Shown one piece after another: positions 44,877 to 56,650 of a stretch of 64,000 bases of DNA (position 1 is the stretch's first letter; each line of letters opens with the position of its first letter). Under the pieces are notes generated by a model. The model made no database searches. It was given only the letters and a program-made list of their open reading frames with translations, and had not been told where the DNA came from. The DNA comes from Hymenopus coronatus (Eukaryota; Arthropoda; Insecta; Mantodea; Hymenopodidae). Location: assembly GCA_030762935.1 (NCBI GenBank), contig CM060900.1, positions 107,350,620-107,414,619 of the forward strand, in the 5' to 3' direction. Both the position numbers and the translations under genes were made by a program.

Positions 44877-45788
44877 ACATGGTAGCACACACTTAACGGT
44901 TGCATACTATTACAACTACTATTTTCTTGCAAAGTGTACCAAATTCCATCTCTAGAGATCGTGAAAGTAAACATTTTGTTGCAAAACATAGAAATCTAAG
45001 TTAGAGCAAGAAATATCCAATAAATAATAATTGGGTATGAACCAAATCCAATGACATTCTATAAGGAACGTAGAATTACGTAAGATTATCTTTTACTCTA
45101 GGTCATGCCAAGAGACGTAAACTTTTGAACGTGTAATTGCTAAGCATTTCTTCTCAAAGTAATTCACAATACATACACAAACTATGTTAGCATTGGGTTC
45201 TATTTGTAATGATGTATAATTTGTGTTTAATTTGTGTTTAATCACGTTTTTAGAGAAAATACCAAATCCAAAATTAAATAGTTAATAATTGTGCGGTAGG
45301 TTTAGAATGCCTTGAATTTCTACAATGTCTTAGAATTTAATTTCAAATAGTCCCAGAAAAAGTGTTCCAAATATTGTTTGTTGACTACTACTATTATATT
45401 GCGCATCCCAACCCTACAATACAGTACATTTTAATTGGGACACACTGTTGCCACATGTACTATATGTACGTTGGATATTTTGGCGCTCAGCTGCGATAGG
45501 TCTACAACTCAATTTGGTGAAATATCTGCACTACTATTTAAGGTTATGGTAATAAATTAATTTTGACCTGCAATTTACCTCTTCTGTTTATAGTTTTAGT
45601 ACTTGAAAATACGTTTTTAGGTATAAAATATAAAATATGAAATGATAAAGACTTACATTTTTAGGGCACCATCATTGTTTGCTCTTGATAAAATTGCATT
45701 CTGATGGGTGAAATCTTTTAAAGCAGCAAAGAATGAACAAAGCACCGCACTGTGTATTTCGCTATTGCATTGTAATAAGGTATTTGAT
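44877..45788. other. Unannotated AT-rich stretch
   Basis: Nothing recognised beyond AT-rich low-complexity sequence. Confidence 0.5.
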
Positions 45789-46032
45789 TTAATTTTGCTT
45801 GCTTTTGCTTGTTCCATCTTGCTTCTTTCTATTTATTGGCGTCCGTAAAGCCCTTTCAATCGTTCCTTTCTTTATCCTATAAACTACCGTTTCTAAACAC
45901 TTGGTAGCTTTAACTATTTCATTTATTACTTTACTAACACTCATTTTACTTGAATAATCTAACGCACTTATAATTATTTTGCCTCCTCTTATTTTCAAAC
46001 ATTTCGTCTCTTCCAAGCTTCTCTTTCCGTAA
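45789..46032 (-). pseudogene. Possible IS630-type transposase N-terminal exon
   Basis: About 80 codons open on the minus strand. The stretch VSKVINEIVKATKCLETVVY then RIKKG and LRTPINRKK has the order of the helix-turn-helix and linker in arthropod DDE_3/IS630-like transposases, where an alternation of VA-ATG-S--TV-RI is followed by TP-KKR. The upstream border TATTTATAG/TTACGG could be a splice acceptor. No DDE domain or terminal repeats were found around it. If correct, this is an orphaned DNA-binding piece. Chance similarity is possible because the motif is short. Confidence 0.35.
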
Positions 46033-46447
46033 CTATAAATATGTATATAAAATATAAAATAAATCACCTACATTGACATTTTACAGTGTTCCAAATGCTA
46101 CAAATAGTTCCTTACAAACATATGTTAACTTTTAGCCTATTTACTTGTTGCCTGGTGACTGTGGACTGGATGGATAGATACATATTTTCTGTTATAGAAA
46201 ATGAATGCTATATGTTGCAAGATTCCGGCTTATTTGAAAACGTTCTCCAGCCCCTGTCAACGTTTTCTCTCGCTTGGTGCCCTTTGTAAACGAAACAACA
46301 TAAAAGTATCTAGTTGTCTGGCTTTTCAACCACATAGGTGTAGAATTTTCTGTAAATTGTTTATTTAAAAATTCATAACGCTAGCCGTATTAAAGACAGA
46401 GAATGCAGATTAGGCTTGTATCAGCATTCTAATTTACTCTAGCTAAG
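46033..46447. other. Unannotated stretch
   Basis: A 67-codon frame at 46086-46289 carries no known motif. Confidence 0.5.
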
Positions 46448-47012
46448 AAAAAGTATTTCCACTCACATGACTTTCTCTAGCTGTTTCACAAACAAACTTT
46501 CCTTACAAAATATTATTCTTCTACCTCCTTCATGCTAATCGAGGTAAACAGCCGAAATTGCCTTATTATTACCTTCCTTCTAAGTAGAAGGGAAATAACG
46601 ATAGTAAAATATTTTAAAAGTTGCTCCATATGTGAACAATTGAAGTTCGGTTCGCACTGTTCTGCCAGAAATAAAAAGAATGGTGACCCCGTTTGAGAAA
46701 CGTTACGTAGATAATTTAAAATTGAAACGAATAGCAAGGAATATCTCGGAAACAGTCAACTCTACAAGAAAAATCTGAAACATAAATTGTGTGTTTTAAC
46801 AAGATTTACCGATTTGTGTATTAAGTTTTATTTGGGATGTAAATATATTTAATATATGATATTTTAATCATAATCGTTAGAGCCTTTTTTTTAGAAAATA
46901 GCAATTTTCGAAAAAAAAATTCACGTAAAGGGTAGTTTAGGGTGGGGAGATTTTCTTGAAAATGCTCATGTCGCAGTCTTGGGAGATATTAAACTTAAAT
47001 ACCAAGTGTCTA
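46448..47012 (+). mobile_element. Family H element, 3'-truncated
   Basis: Starts TTTCCACTCACATGACTTTCTCTAGCTG (5' ten bases lost, subterminal motif intact) and stops at AATACCAAGTGTC, just before the CA tract position. Confidence 0.88.
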
Positions 47013-47380
47013 ACAATGATGTAATCTGATAGAGAGCAAAAAAAAAGATCTGCGTTGGATAATGTGTTCAAAAGGAAACATTATAACAACTAAATATTTA
47101 CTCTATGTTATCAGCAACTAGGTGACAGCGCGAGAGCAGGCTCGCAATGCGCGAGGTATTCGCCACCGTTATATACTCTTTAGGTTATTATCAGGCATAG
47201 GAAATTCTAGCATTAAAGCCAGGGTGGAGCGAAACACGGTCACTGGATTATAGGCGGGGAAGTTGCAGATGATAACCCACCGCCCATCTCCGTAGTCTTT
47301 AGGCTTTTGCAGATAGCACTAGAACCGGTTTTTACCTGCCTGTCAGCGACTCTTGGCCTTGGTTGTTTTGCACTCTTTCA

Positions 47381-47430
<50 letters not shown>

Positions 47431-47861
47431 GTTACAAGAGAAAGCGAATAAGTTACATTTGTATAGTGTTAGGTAATACTGATCTAGTGATCAAATTTAT
47501 TGGCAGGTTTCTGCTAGTCACTTGAACCATGGAAATCAATTGCTGAGAAAATGTATGTAGTCGGTCCAGACAACTCCAAGCAATTTAAACGAATGGAAAA
47601 ATAAGCACAAAAAAGAATGAGAGCAAAGAGGGAGAAGAAAATCTATTTGAAGCCTCTTCGCTTGAGAAAATTGTCGTTTGCTGGAAAACACCTTTTTCCT
47701 ACTTGTGAAGCTATACTACATATTTTATATGAATATCTTGTTATTATTTTCTTCACTGATGTAGGACACGAGTCAAACGACAACCTAGTTCCTCTGCTAC
47801 CTGTCGTGAGGCTATCCATGGACCGTCTGTCTCAATTTTCTCTACTTTTATTACCTTAACA
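47013..47861. other. Unannotated with (TTA)n
   Basis: A TTA run of about fifteen units at 47382-47427. The frame at 47617-47859 has no recognised domain. Confidence 0.5.
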
Positions 47862-48490
47862 TGTTTACTTTCTCTACCACCTACCTATAATAGTAGGAGT
47901 AAGAAGTATTGTATTCCACCCAAAAGTTCGATGTTGAGATTTCACCAAAAATACATTTTTTGTGACACTGTGAATCAAAAAAATACTTTTTAGAAAAACG
48001 TCTACGTGCACGTGCTTGTCAATGTGCAACATAAGTCAAAAGTAACAACACAACACAAAAACTTGAAAATTTCGCAACCCCAATCTACCCTATACGTAAA
48101 CAGTTTTTCGAATTGTTTTATTTTCTCAAAATTGGCTCTAACAATTTTGATTAAAGCAACATGTATTTTTACACGTTTAGTGGCAAAGAAAACGTATATC
48201 CTGAAATTTCTGGGATCAGCCTGTGAGGACGTCTTATCCGAAAGGAATTATGTATAGTTCTGTACAACGAGTAAACCATACGATACATACAACAAGATCG
48301 ACTACACTAATCAGTAGTTATAACACACTGTGTTTTAATGTATAACTCACAATGTATTAAACTTAACATTTTGGCATCATTCATTTCCGAGAAATCCGTT
48401 ATTATTGGTGTGAATTTTGCAAAATTTTTCGTTTTTAAAATGCTTTAGAGTATTCAGTTGTTAGTTATGATGTTATAGAAAGATTCAAAT
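47862..48490 (-). mobile_element. Family H element, 5' part eroded, reverse
   Basis: Low-coordinate terminus TTTACTTTCTCTACCACC is perfect over the 10-mer. TTCCACCCAAAAGTTCGATG, the TTGAGATTTCACC block and AATTTTGATTAAA follow. The far end is diverged after about 48440, with GTTATAGAAAGATTC as the possible 5' motif. Confidence 0.85.
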
Positions 48491-48653
48491 CCAGCATATT
48501 ACGACGTGCTATTAAAAATTTGACTGTCGTTATCCCCTTTGTAGTTACAACAAACGGAACTACTTGTGTAAACATATATCATAATTAAGTTCAATAAAAC
48601 ACAACAATAGCTTGTACAGGCTATACAAAAATAAAGGTAGTCTGTAGGCAAAG

Positions 48654-49104
48654 CTGGATGAATGTAACCGTAACTCAATGACACTACAGTCCACAAGGGA
48701 CCTTGGTCTACCGCCCGGCCGCTGCATCCCCCATATCGGCCCGAAGGCGTCATGAATGTGGTGCAGTACTGGATGAATGTAACCGTAACTCAATGGCACT
48801 ACAGTCCACAAGGGACCTTGGTCTACCGCCCGGCCGCTGCATCCCCCATATCGGCCCGAAGGTGTCATGAATGTGGTGCAGTACTGGAGGGTGAGACGTA
48901 ATTAGTGCCTTGAGCCCCTCTCGGTCGGTTAATGCGGTCTTCTCGATCCTTGAGCTGCTACTTCTCAATCAAGTAGCTCCTCAGTTGGCCCCCTCACCAG
49001 GTCTCCCAGCGGGGAAAAATCCCCCACGCCGGTACCAGGAATCGAGCCCAGGTCTCCCGCTTGGCAAGCAACCGCGCTACCAGCACACTAAGGAGACGAC
49101 CTGA
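48654..49104 (-). mobile_element. SINE, family SG, with internal 115-bp tandem duplication
   Basis: On the minus strand the head reads TAGTGTGCTGGTAGCGCGG and then CTGGGCTCGATTCCTGG, a box A/B pair, followed by a body with CCCCGCTGGGAGACCTGG. The far part consists of two 115-bp units, 48654-48768 and 48769-48883, nearly identical (differences such as AATGACAC/AATGGCAC and AAGGCGTC/AAGGTGTC). Confidence 0.8.
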
Positions 49105-49918
49105 ATGAATGTAACACATCAAATTTTAAACTTTAAGGTAGTCGGTCGTGGGTGAAAGAAGACGAAAGATGTATAGCAGAAAAATATTAAATAAAAACAA
49201 TTCAATTTTAAGTTGACTGCATTTTCAAATTACTTATTCACCTGTTATCCCTTAAGTTCCTTCTTTCCTCTTATTTGTCTCATTCTTTCTCCCCCTGGAA
49301 AATCGCAGAAGTTGTGGGAAGGCTAATAGAAAATCGTTTTGGCACCGATCAGTATTGTAATAAACATTTTGGATTGTGAATCCAGTTTGAAAAAAAATAT
49401 CTACCATAAAAACTGTGCTCGATTGTAGAATCCATATGTCAATGACAACCTGTCTGAACAAAATGAAACTATGGGATTGCCTTATAAGTGTTTGTGTTTT
49501 CAGAATTAATCGTGACAGTTCTGGGAGAACTCAAACTTAATCTCAAATGTCTTCATCTGTCTCCCAAACTCAGCTTTTGAAGGGTTGTAGCAACTTGCTA
49601 TAGGACATTCCAAGTAAGAACAGCTTCCCTCACCAGCGAAGTAAACGTCGTTACTAAACGTGAGTTGACACTACCTCTCTTTTTGTGGCCCTCTCAGTCG
49701 CACACTGTCTAGCTGCTCTAGCACAAGATAGCGTAAATGAGGCCATTCGTTAGACTATGGTTCCAAATGGAGTGGTGTCACCTGATAAAACTTGCTTGCA
49801 CCTATCCCGTCCGTGTAGCCACCATAGTATGCCTGTCCCACCGTCAGCTGACAGCTCCTTCCTCGGCTTCCAGCAGTCCTTGCGCCTTCGAGTCATTACT
49901 CGAAATCGTTACAAGTGT
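49105..49918. other. Unannotated stretch
   Basis: No repeat family recognised. An open frame at 49737-50003 runs into the SB SINE. Confidence 0.5.
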
Positions 49919-50130
49919 TTTTTTTAATAAAAATATACAGCACCGGAGGTTTGTCAGGACTCCGGCGCTGTATTCCTTTTTTCAGTTTCCTACAGTTTCT
50001 TAGTTGACCTACACATACATACACACATTTACAAACACAGAAACACCCATGCCCAAGGCGGGACTCCCGTGCGCCACGAAGCACCAAAGCGAGGCACTTC
50101 AGCGAGTGCGGCCACAGTGACCGGCAACTG
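49919..50130 (-). mobile_element. SINE, family SB, long form, B box deleted
   Basis: 3' hairpin TACAGCACCGGAG-GTTTGTCAGGA-CTCCGGCGCTGTA beside the T-rich side, CA-rich spacer, then GGCGGGACTCCCGTGCGCC, where the TCGAACC of the B box is lost. Confidence 0.9.
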
Positions 50131-51452
50131 TTAATACCCAGGTCTGATTTATCTAGCTCTTTAATTAGCTTGTAAAAACATAAAACCCACATTCCGAACC
50201 AATTCACAATTTTATTTTAAGGTGTAATATATGTTATGCCTCTGTAACTGCAGAATTTGAATCGAAAAGCTTGCTCTTAGCTTAAAGCATTTTGTTCGAT
50301 AATTACTTCCTTTCCATTACAAAAGTGGCTCCATGTTCGTCAGCGCATCATATAGTACTATACAGAAATACCTACTGGGATATTAGGAATGACCAACGCT
50401 CTAAATACCACCCGTAGACATATCTATTGCGAAGGATTATTAAAATGAGCACTGTGGTTTTAATTAAAGACATTTTAGACTTTAAAACAGTTTGTTACTT
50501 GGCCCCGCATGTTTCGTAGTTTCAAATCCCATTTTTAAAGTGACAACCTACAGTATGAGATCAACCCCTTTAATAAGCATTAAAATATAGATTTTTCGAT
50601 CTTAAAAAGCTGCTCCAATAAAAGTTTCCATATCAAAGCATTAGGGAGCAAAATGCCTGGAACATAAACGTGAAGCTTGTGCTTGTCTTCTTAAGCTTAA
50701 TTTCTCGTATTTGCTCAAGTTTTCGTCCCTTGGAAAACTAGAAATGAGTACTTACAATATGATATATCTGCAGGCTTCCACGACCGTAGTCCGTTGAGGT
50801 TGTTTTGGCCCGAGGAAGAAGCTCAACACATGTTGCAGCGTAACATCGGCATGAAGCAGCCAAATAAATGACGCGGCCTCTACCGGAAGCCAAGTCACCT
50901 CAACACTTAGAATATGAATAGTCAGAAGTGACACTTTTATTGAAAAGATAAGTCAATGGCGAGGACTTGTTTCTGTGTTGCATCTGTTCCACGTACTAAG
51001 TACATGCTAAGTATAACGGGCGCAACAGATCTGAACATGTGAAAATCTAAATGAGAGCTAGGAAACGAGTTGTATATCTGTTATTATCCTATAATTAGTT
51101 CACCAGTCGACTGCATGCATTCTGGAGGACTGCGTGTCACAGTCAGTGTCAAATATCTGTCACCGCTTATGCACTAGATCATCACACCACCTCTACAAAT
51201 ACATAACAATGTCAATCGTCTGCCTCCAATTTTTCCACACTTGACAGTCCTTAGTCTTCACTCACTGTACGAAAATATTGAATAAAGGACAGCGCATAAT
51301 GTGCATAAGTTTATCAATCAGTTTCCTCCATTACAAAACGTTGTGTTTGTCTTTGTTTAGAAAAGATCGCATGTTATCTGTCATACGCTTCACCACAACG
51401 TTTGCACAAATTTTCTGGTCCTGGAATGTGGCATTCTATTCTTTCTCTACTT
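50131..51452. other. Unannotated, with candidate exon
   Basis: Apart from 50756-50905 nothing recognised. Confidence 0.45.
50756..50905 (-). other. Candidate host exon, 150 nt (unidentified)
   Basis: On the minus strand CATATTCTAAG/TGTTG (acceptor, preceded by a C/T-rich run) and CATATT/GTAAGTAC (strong donor) bracket exactly 150 nt, open in one frame and locally GC-rich. The peptide EVTWLPVEAASFIWLLHADV and HVLSFFLGPKQPQRTTVVEA is not one I recognise. Length divisible by three would let it be skipped or included without shifting frame. Best of the three exon candidates, still unproven. Confidence 0.3.
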
Positions 51453-51476
51453 TTATTTATTTATTTATTTATTTGT
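51453..51476. repeat. (TTTA)n microsatellite
   Basis: Five to six TTTA units directly at the 3' (tail) side of the SD SINE, so it is probably derived from its poly-A tail. Confidence 0.9.
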
Positions 51477-51477
51477 A

Positions 51478-51670
51478 TATCCTTTAACCTGGTTGGTCAT
51501 GTCGGACGATGAATGAAATTAGTGAAATGATCTTGGGGTCCATGGAGCTTAAAGTTAATCGACATTCATCTTCTCATCAAAATGGAAAACCCTGGAAAAA
51601 AGCTTTATCCGAGTAATTCGTCTTAAGCGAGATTCGAACTCGCTATCTCTTGAATGTAGAATTCTGTTTT
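51478..51670 (-). mobile_element. SINE, family SD
   Basis: CCTTTAACCTGGTTGGTCATG, CGGACGATGAATGAAATT, CTTGGGGTCCATGGAGCTTAA and GCGAGATTCGAACTCGC (B box) in reverse. Confidence 0.9.
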
Positions 51671-52931
51671 GTTGGTGGAGACCGTGAACAGCGATCATCA
51701 CGTGTGATGTTACGAGAATAAACAATGCAACGCTGTCTGTTGATTTCCCAGAATCAGGATTTTGGAGAATTCGGGTGAACATATATTTTCGTCCTTCATC
51801 TCTGCCTCTTGTTTCATGAAGCCAAGGACATTTAAAATTATTTCTCTGCTCTGATCATGTAATACCTTGCCACTTAGAAAACGTAAGAGCCGAGATTGTT
51901 AATGTGACAAAAATAAAACAAACACTATTTACGGCCCTCTTTGAAAATATAAACAGATGCGGAACACTTTCGATGCAGACTGTACACTGTTATGCTCGGT
52001 GTAACTCTGAGTAACGGTAGCATAGCGCATACTCCGAGTAAGCTAAGCTCGACAGCTGGGTTGGCGGTCAGGGTCACGATTCCAGAAGCTTTGCACCCGC
52101 TGTAATTGCCAAAGCTCAGATGTGTAATAATACTAAAGCACCACTAATTGAAGCCTCCCTCTTATATTCACAGGCTACACCATACTGTAGCAGTTTTGCT
52201 GTGAATATATTTAAAATGCAACAAAAATTATAACGTCACTATACAAAGCATTGCTGTTTATCTGCACTGTCCCACCAACAGCTGATATGATGTTGGCTTC
52301 ACAAAAATGATGCCATGCGCGGTTTATTTGTTTTGTCGTCGCATAATGAATGGGGAAATCCTCCTGGAGCGGCTCCAAGCCACCGCTCAAACCTACTAGT
52401 TAGTGGTTTAAGTACCTGCAACGTCAGTCATTCCAGAGATACCGGTCGCGTAGCGTCAATGGGCGGGAGAGATGTATTTGCATGCCCTGTAATTTTCCTC
52501 AAACTGATTGCAAAATTGGTGTTCATTATGATTTTGTGTTATAAAAACGTATGAATGTCAAAAGAATTCAAGCTTTTCTAAATATTTTAATTTGAATTCA
52601 CGCAACGATTGCTGTGTGTGTTTTGCAACAAAGCTCCGGTCCATCTACGTGTCATCAGCTGGAGGAAACCAGTGGCGTGTGCTTGTCCTATGCCATATAC
52701 TGAGTTGGAGTACATCTCAAGTTAAGAATCAAGCTCGAAATAATGCATTTACAATTGTAAGTAGGGAGTAATTCGTGAGACACTGTGTTTATTCAATTGC
52801 GAGCACTTGGCCTGCTTTCGACACTTGGTTACTTAATACTAAAGCAAATGTAGGATAAGATTTGCATAGGTTCTGGGAGGAAGGTGTGCACATAAGTAGT
52901 GAATCTTCAATAGGTCACGAGCATGCCCTCC
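51671..52931. other. Unannotated stretch
   Basis: No gene recognised. Around 52045-52085 GTTGGCGGTCAGGGTCACGATTCC is faintly tRNA-like. Confidence 0.45.
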
Positions 52932-53167
52932 TGAGTAGTGTGGTGGTAGCGTGTCTGCCTCACATTCAGGCTCGTCTCGCTTAGGGTGAGTTACCCGGAT
53001 AAGGTTTTTTTCGGGGTTTTCCCCTTGTCCTGAGAAGACGAATGTCGAGTAACTTTAAGTTCCATGGACCCCGAGATCATTCGAGCATGATTTCACTAAT
53101 TTCATTCATCGTCCGATATGACTAACTAGGTTAAAGGACGTTAAGCCAAAATAAAAAAAAAAAAAAT
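52932..53167 (+). mobile_element. SINE, family SD, nearly full-length
   Basis: Head with box-A-like GTGGTGGTAGCGTGTCTGCC; box B shortened (CAGGCTCGTCTCGC). Body identical in order to 17457-17677, ending AGGACGTTAAGCC and an A-rich tail. Confidence 0.9.
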
Positions 53168-53179
53168 GTTCTTAATTAC

Positions 53180-53435
53180 AGAATGCCGACCCCATGGCCG
53201 CTCTCGCTATAGTGCCTCGCTTTGGTGCATCGTGGCGCAGGGGATCATAGGTTTGAGTCCCGCCTTGGGCATGGGTGTTTGTGTGTTTGTAAATGTGTAT
53301 GTATATGTAAAAAGGAAACGTTAAATTAACAGGTCAACTAAGGAAATGTAGGAAAACTGGAAAAAAGAGGGAAAAGGAATACAGCGCCGGAGGCCTGACC
53401 AGCCTGCAGAACTGTATTTTTATTAATAAAAAAAA
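53180..53435 (+). mobile_element. SINE, family SB, long form
   Basis: CCATGGCCGCTCTCGC head, box B AGGTTTGAGTCCCGCC, GGGCATGGGTGTTTG, and a worn 3' hairpin ACAGCGCCGGAGGC-CTGACCA-GCCTGCAGAACTGT. It follows the SD SINE after about 12 bp. Confidence 0.9.
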
Positions 53436-54079
53436 GATAATAAGAGCTACAATAGAGAACAAATCAATGTTTCAGTGCCATTGTTGTAACTAAAATGAAA
53501 ATCAACTGTTGTGTGACTGAAGCCTCTAGATATTTAATTTGTCTGAAAAGGAGATGCAATTGCAAGGTTAGGCTAAGCTAAACGTGGTTGAATAACTTTA
53601 ATTTTAGATAATAACATGACTCAGCATATGCTGCCTTCCATTTTTAATGGATTTATAGGTAATTTAAATTGTTTTGATGAAGAGCATCGTGTTTGGCTTA
53701 GATTTAGTATGCTAATGCGGGCAATTCTCTTTAGGTCTGGTTATATTTTAACGAATTTTAGAATATTGGTTGGGTTGCATAGCCTGGCCTGATAAACAAG
53801 CTACGCTGCTGAGAGATACCATTGATAGTGCACGTTTTACAAACTCCTTTGTCAGGTCGCGACTTTGTTTTGGAAGTTATTGAAGCCTACAAAAAGTTGC
53901 CATGTTTAACGCCCGCTTTTACTAGCAAGTTGCCGTGCCATGGCAGGTTACGAATAGTGACCACCACAACAAAGTTCAAAGCAATGCCTCTCTAGCGGAG
54001 CTAGTTACCCCATTTTCATCCAACAGCAGCAGCAATAATAAATTATTCTTCATCGATTGCTTATGTCTGGTCAATATAC
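53436..54079. other. Unannotated, contains small SA fragment
   Basis: An SA 3'-end piece lies at about 53898-53960 in reverse (GTTTAACGCCCGCTTTTACTA, then GCCATGGCAGGTTACG). Otherwise nothing recognised. Confidence 0.5.
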
Positions 54080-54313
54080 ACAAGCAGAATGAAACGTAAA
54101 AGAAATGGAAGAAGAGAGAGGAGATGTTATATTAAAAAAATAATTTGAACATGCAGTAAAGAGCTTAGAATGTAGAAAAGAACCAGGAGATGGTTGAATC
54201 AGTGGAGAAATGCTAAAATACGTAGATGAATTAAAAAGGATCATATATGTATGCATATATAATATTTGAATACGGAATACTACTGGGTGATTTCAAACAA
54301 ATGACACCAATAA

Positions 54314-54314
<1 letters not shown>

Positions 54315-54348
<34 letters not shown>
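54315..54348. repeat. Poly-A run of about 32
   Basis: Near-pure A's inside the decayed LINE, replacing an ancestral lysine-rich codon run or left by a lost insertion. Confidence 0.9.
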
Positions 54349-54350
<2 letters not shown>

Positions 54351-54533
54351 AGGCAAAAGAAGAAAGAAGAAAGTGAATACTAGCATACTTAAACGTTGTT
54401 GTCGCGTGCATCTAAAGTATTAACCAAAGTGTTATACAAGGGTGATAGAGGTATGAGTGCGCAGACTTCAACGGCAACTTTCTGACGTTAAGCTGAAACA
54501 TAAGTTCCTGTACCATTGCCCTTTTAAAGGGTG

Positions 54534-54658
54534 TTTTTTTTGTAGTGTTTAACGCCCACTTTTACGGCTATGGCACCGTAGGTGGTGAAACTGATGATAC
54601 ATGTTTAAAGATGGAGGAGAGAGGCGAGTTGTCTGACCACTCTGCCACGGCGCGGCCT
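54534..54658 (-). mobile_element. SINE, family SA, internal deletion
   Basis: Poly-T then GTAGTGTTTAACGCCCAC and GCACCGTAGGTGGTGAAACTG; after ATGGAGG it jumps to the head GAGAGGCGAGTTGTCTGACC and CGGCGCGGCC, losing about 110 bp. Inserted within the LINE relic. Confidence 0.9.
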
Positions 54659-55035
54659 CTTAAAGAGTGTGGTTGTACAAATAAAAACTAAAATTGGTCT
54701 AATGTTTGATCGCCTATATGTCACCACTCCTTTGTGTTTACTTCTGCAATAGAATGGCGAGGTAGAGCCACAAAAGACGAGTTCTAAAAAATTCTCTTCA
54801 ACCTAAATCAATATATTTAATGGTTTCGCCTTAATTTTTTTAAGAGAATATTCTGTATTTTTACCCTTTTTACTCCTTGTGGCTAAAATGAGTGGTTTAG
54901 CCACAAAATGATATTACAGAATTGGATTCCAGCGTGTATACTGGAATGAAGCCGTGGCTATACGCTTTCCAACTATACCACATTGGACGTTATGTGTCGA
55001 GCGGAAGGTCAGGAATGTTGATAGTAATGTGAGCA

Positions 55036-55509
55036 CTATCGAATAGCTTAAAAGAAAACCACCACACCCCTCATTAGTGGCCAGTACCTTTCAAAATTGA
55101 TGAAATTATTATTGGACCTTTCTGCTCGTCACATTTGCATTCCAAACACGCAAAATCTGCGAAACTCAGTCACCAAACACCTCCAATTTTCAGATGATAT
55201 TGCAATTTTAATGGAAAATAAAAATAAATTTAGAAGTGTTTGTTAGTAAATTAGAAAATACATTAATAAATAATTATCACTTAAAAAATCGATAACAAAT
55301 ATTTTGACGTTACGGAGATAATTGAACCTTATTGAATACATTATCTGCACAGTTTGGCAACAGTGTAAGACATAATAGCAGAATGTTTTGTTTTGGCTTG
55401 CGGCCAGACCAATGTTTTATTTTGGTTTGTGTTTGAAATCTGGCTCGCCACGCGCTTATTATCAGCTACTGCCACTAACGAGGGGGTGCTTTTCTTTCAA
55501 GCTATCCGA
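55036..55509. repeat. Inverted arms within the LINE relic
   Basis: 55036-55086 (TATCGAATAGCTTAAAAGAA, then CCCCTCATTAGTGGC) matches the reverse complement of 55464-55509 (TCGGATAGCTTGAAAGAAAA, then CCCCCTCGTTAGTGGC). About 380 bp, including one reverse-transcriptase block, lie between. Confidence 0.65.
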
Positions 55510-56650
55510 TCATCCTACCCTGTAAAGTAGAATGAAAATAAAAGTCGAAGAATATTTAACACGTGAATAATTTGGTTTCAGGGAGAATACAGATACAGGA
55601 GAAACAATATTAGCAATCAGAACAACAGAAAAATAATAAGAAAAAATAAAAATACAAACTCAGCATTTTAGACATAAACAAACCACTTGACAACGTAAAA
55701 TGAGAAAAAATGTTCAAACTACTTACAGAACTATGAATAAAATCTATACGTTTGAGAAATATTTTGAATTTATAAGGATGAAAGAGTAATTATAAACTGT
55801 AGAAGAGTCCGGAAATAGTTCATATAAGGAAAGGTGTAAGAAAAGGATGTGCATTATCACTAACACTGTTTAATGTATACATAAAAATTAGACAGGTGAA
55901 TAAAAATACAGTGATTTAAAATTAAAATGCTCCGATTTTCAGAGTAAGTTGCAATTTTAATGCAAAATAAAAATACATATAGAAGTGTTTTTTAATAAAT
56001 GGGAAAACACATTTATTATTTATTAAAAATGTATTAAAAACACATTAAGAAAATTGTCACTTAAATATACTTAAACTAAAAATAAATATGTTGACCCGCA
56101 GGAAAAAAGGAAATAATAAAACACAAATTAGACTAAATGGAAAATTATTAGATTAAGCTGAAGAATTTCAATACCTAGGCAGCACAATAGCTTGTGATGG
56201 AAGAAGTAAAAAAACAAATTATTAAGACAATATATCATGAAAAGCCTGTCTTCAGTAAGAAAATAATATATGCATATGAAACTTAGTGTACAATAAAATC
56301 AGAGAGAAGAAGAGCAGAAGCATTTAAAACATGCTGAAAATTAGAGTAATAAGTATATTTATTGGAGAGAAAAACCGGAAAGAAAAAGATAAATTTGGAA
56401 CTCAGTAAAAAACAGAAGAATAGAATTCTTCGGACAGTTATTATAAGACAGTATTTTAAAAATTACAATCGAGGGTACCATTATTGAGGGCAAGAATACC
56501 AAACGAAGATAAATACAAAAATACATGGAAAATAAGAAAAAAGACATGAACTGCAGAACGTAAGAAGAATTAAAAAGGAAGGCAGAGAAAAGATCAGACT
56601 GAAGGATTGCTACAAACCAATTCAAAGATTGAAGACTGAAGTAGAAGAAG

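Larger units (their letters stand above)
54080..56650 (+). pseudogene. LINE reverse transcriptase, heavily decayed and rearranged
   Basis: Short collinear pieces of a non-LTR reverse transcriptase appear across the plus strand in shifting frames. They are KEPGDG and EMLKYVDELKRII (54160-54245), LLSRASKVLTKVLYKG (about 54395), SDDIAILMENKNKF (about 55195, a YADD-type catalytic box), FGFRENTDTGETILAIR (about 55575), GVRKGCALSLTLFNVYI (about 55830), a second worn copy of the SDD block (about 55925), a GSTIACDGRS-like run (about 56180) and FFGQLL (about 56430), where FGHL is usual. In an active enzyme the FGFR and GCALS motifs precede the catalytic DD, so the first DD block is out of order. No endonuclease domain or 3' tail seen. 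Stops are too many for a recent insertion. Confidence 0.7.

Noticed and set aside
48499..48968. Overlapping minus-strand frames with repeated peptide MTPSGRYGGCSGRAVDQG
   Set aside because: The repeat comes from the 115-bp DNA duplication in the SG SINE, not from a repeat protein.
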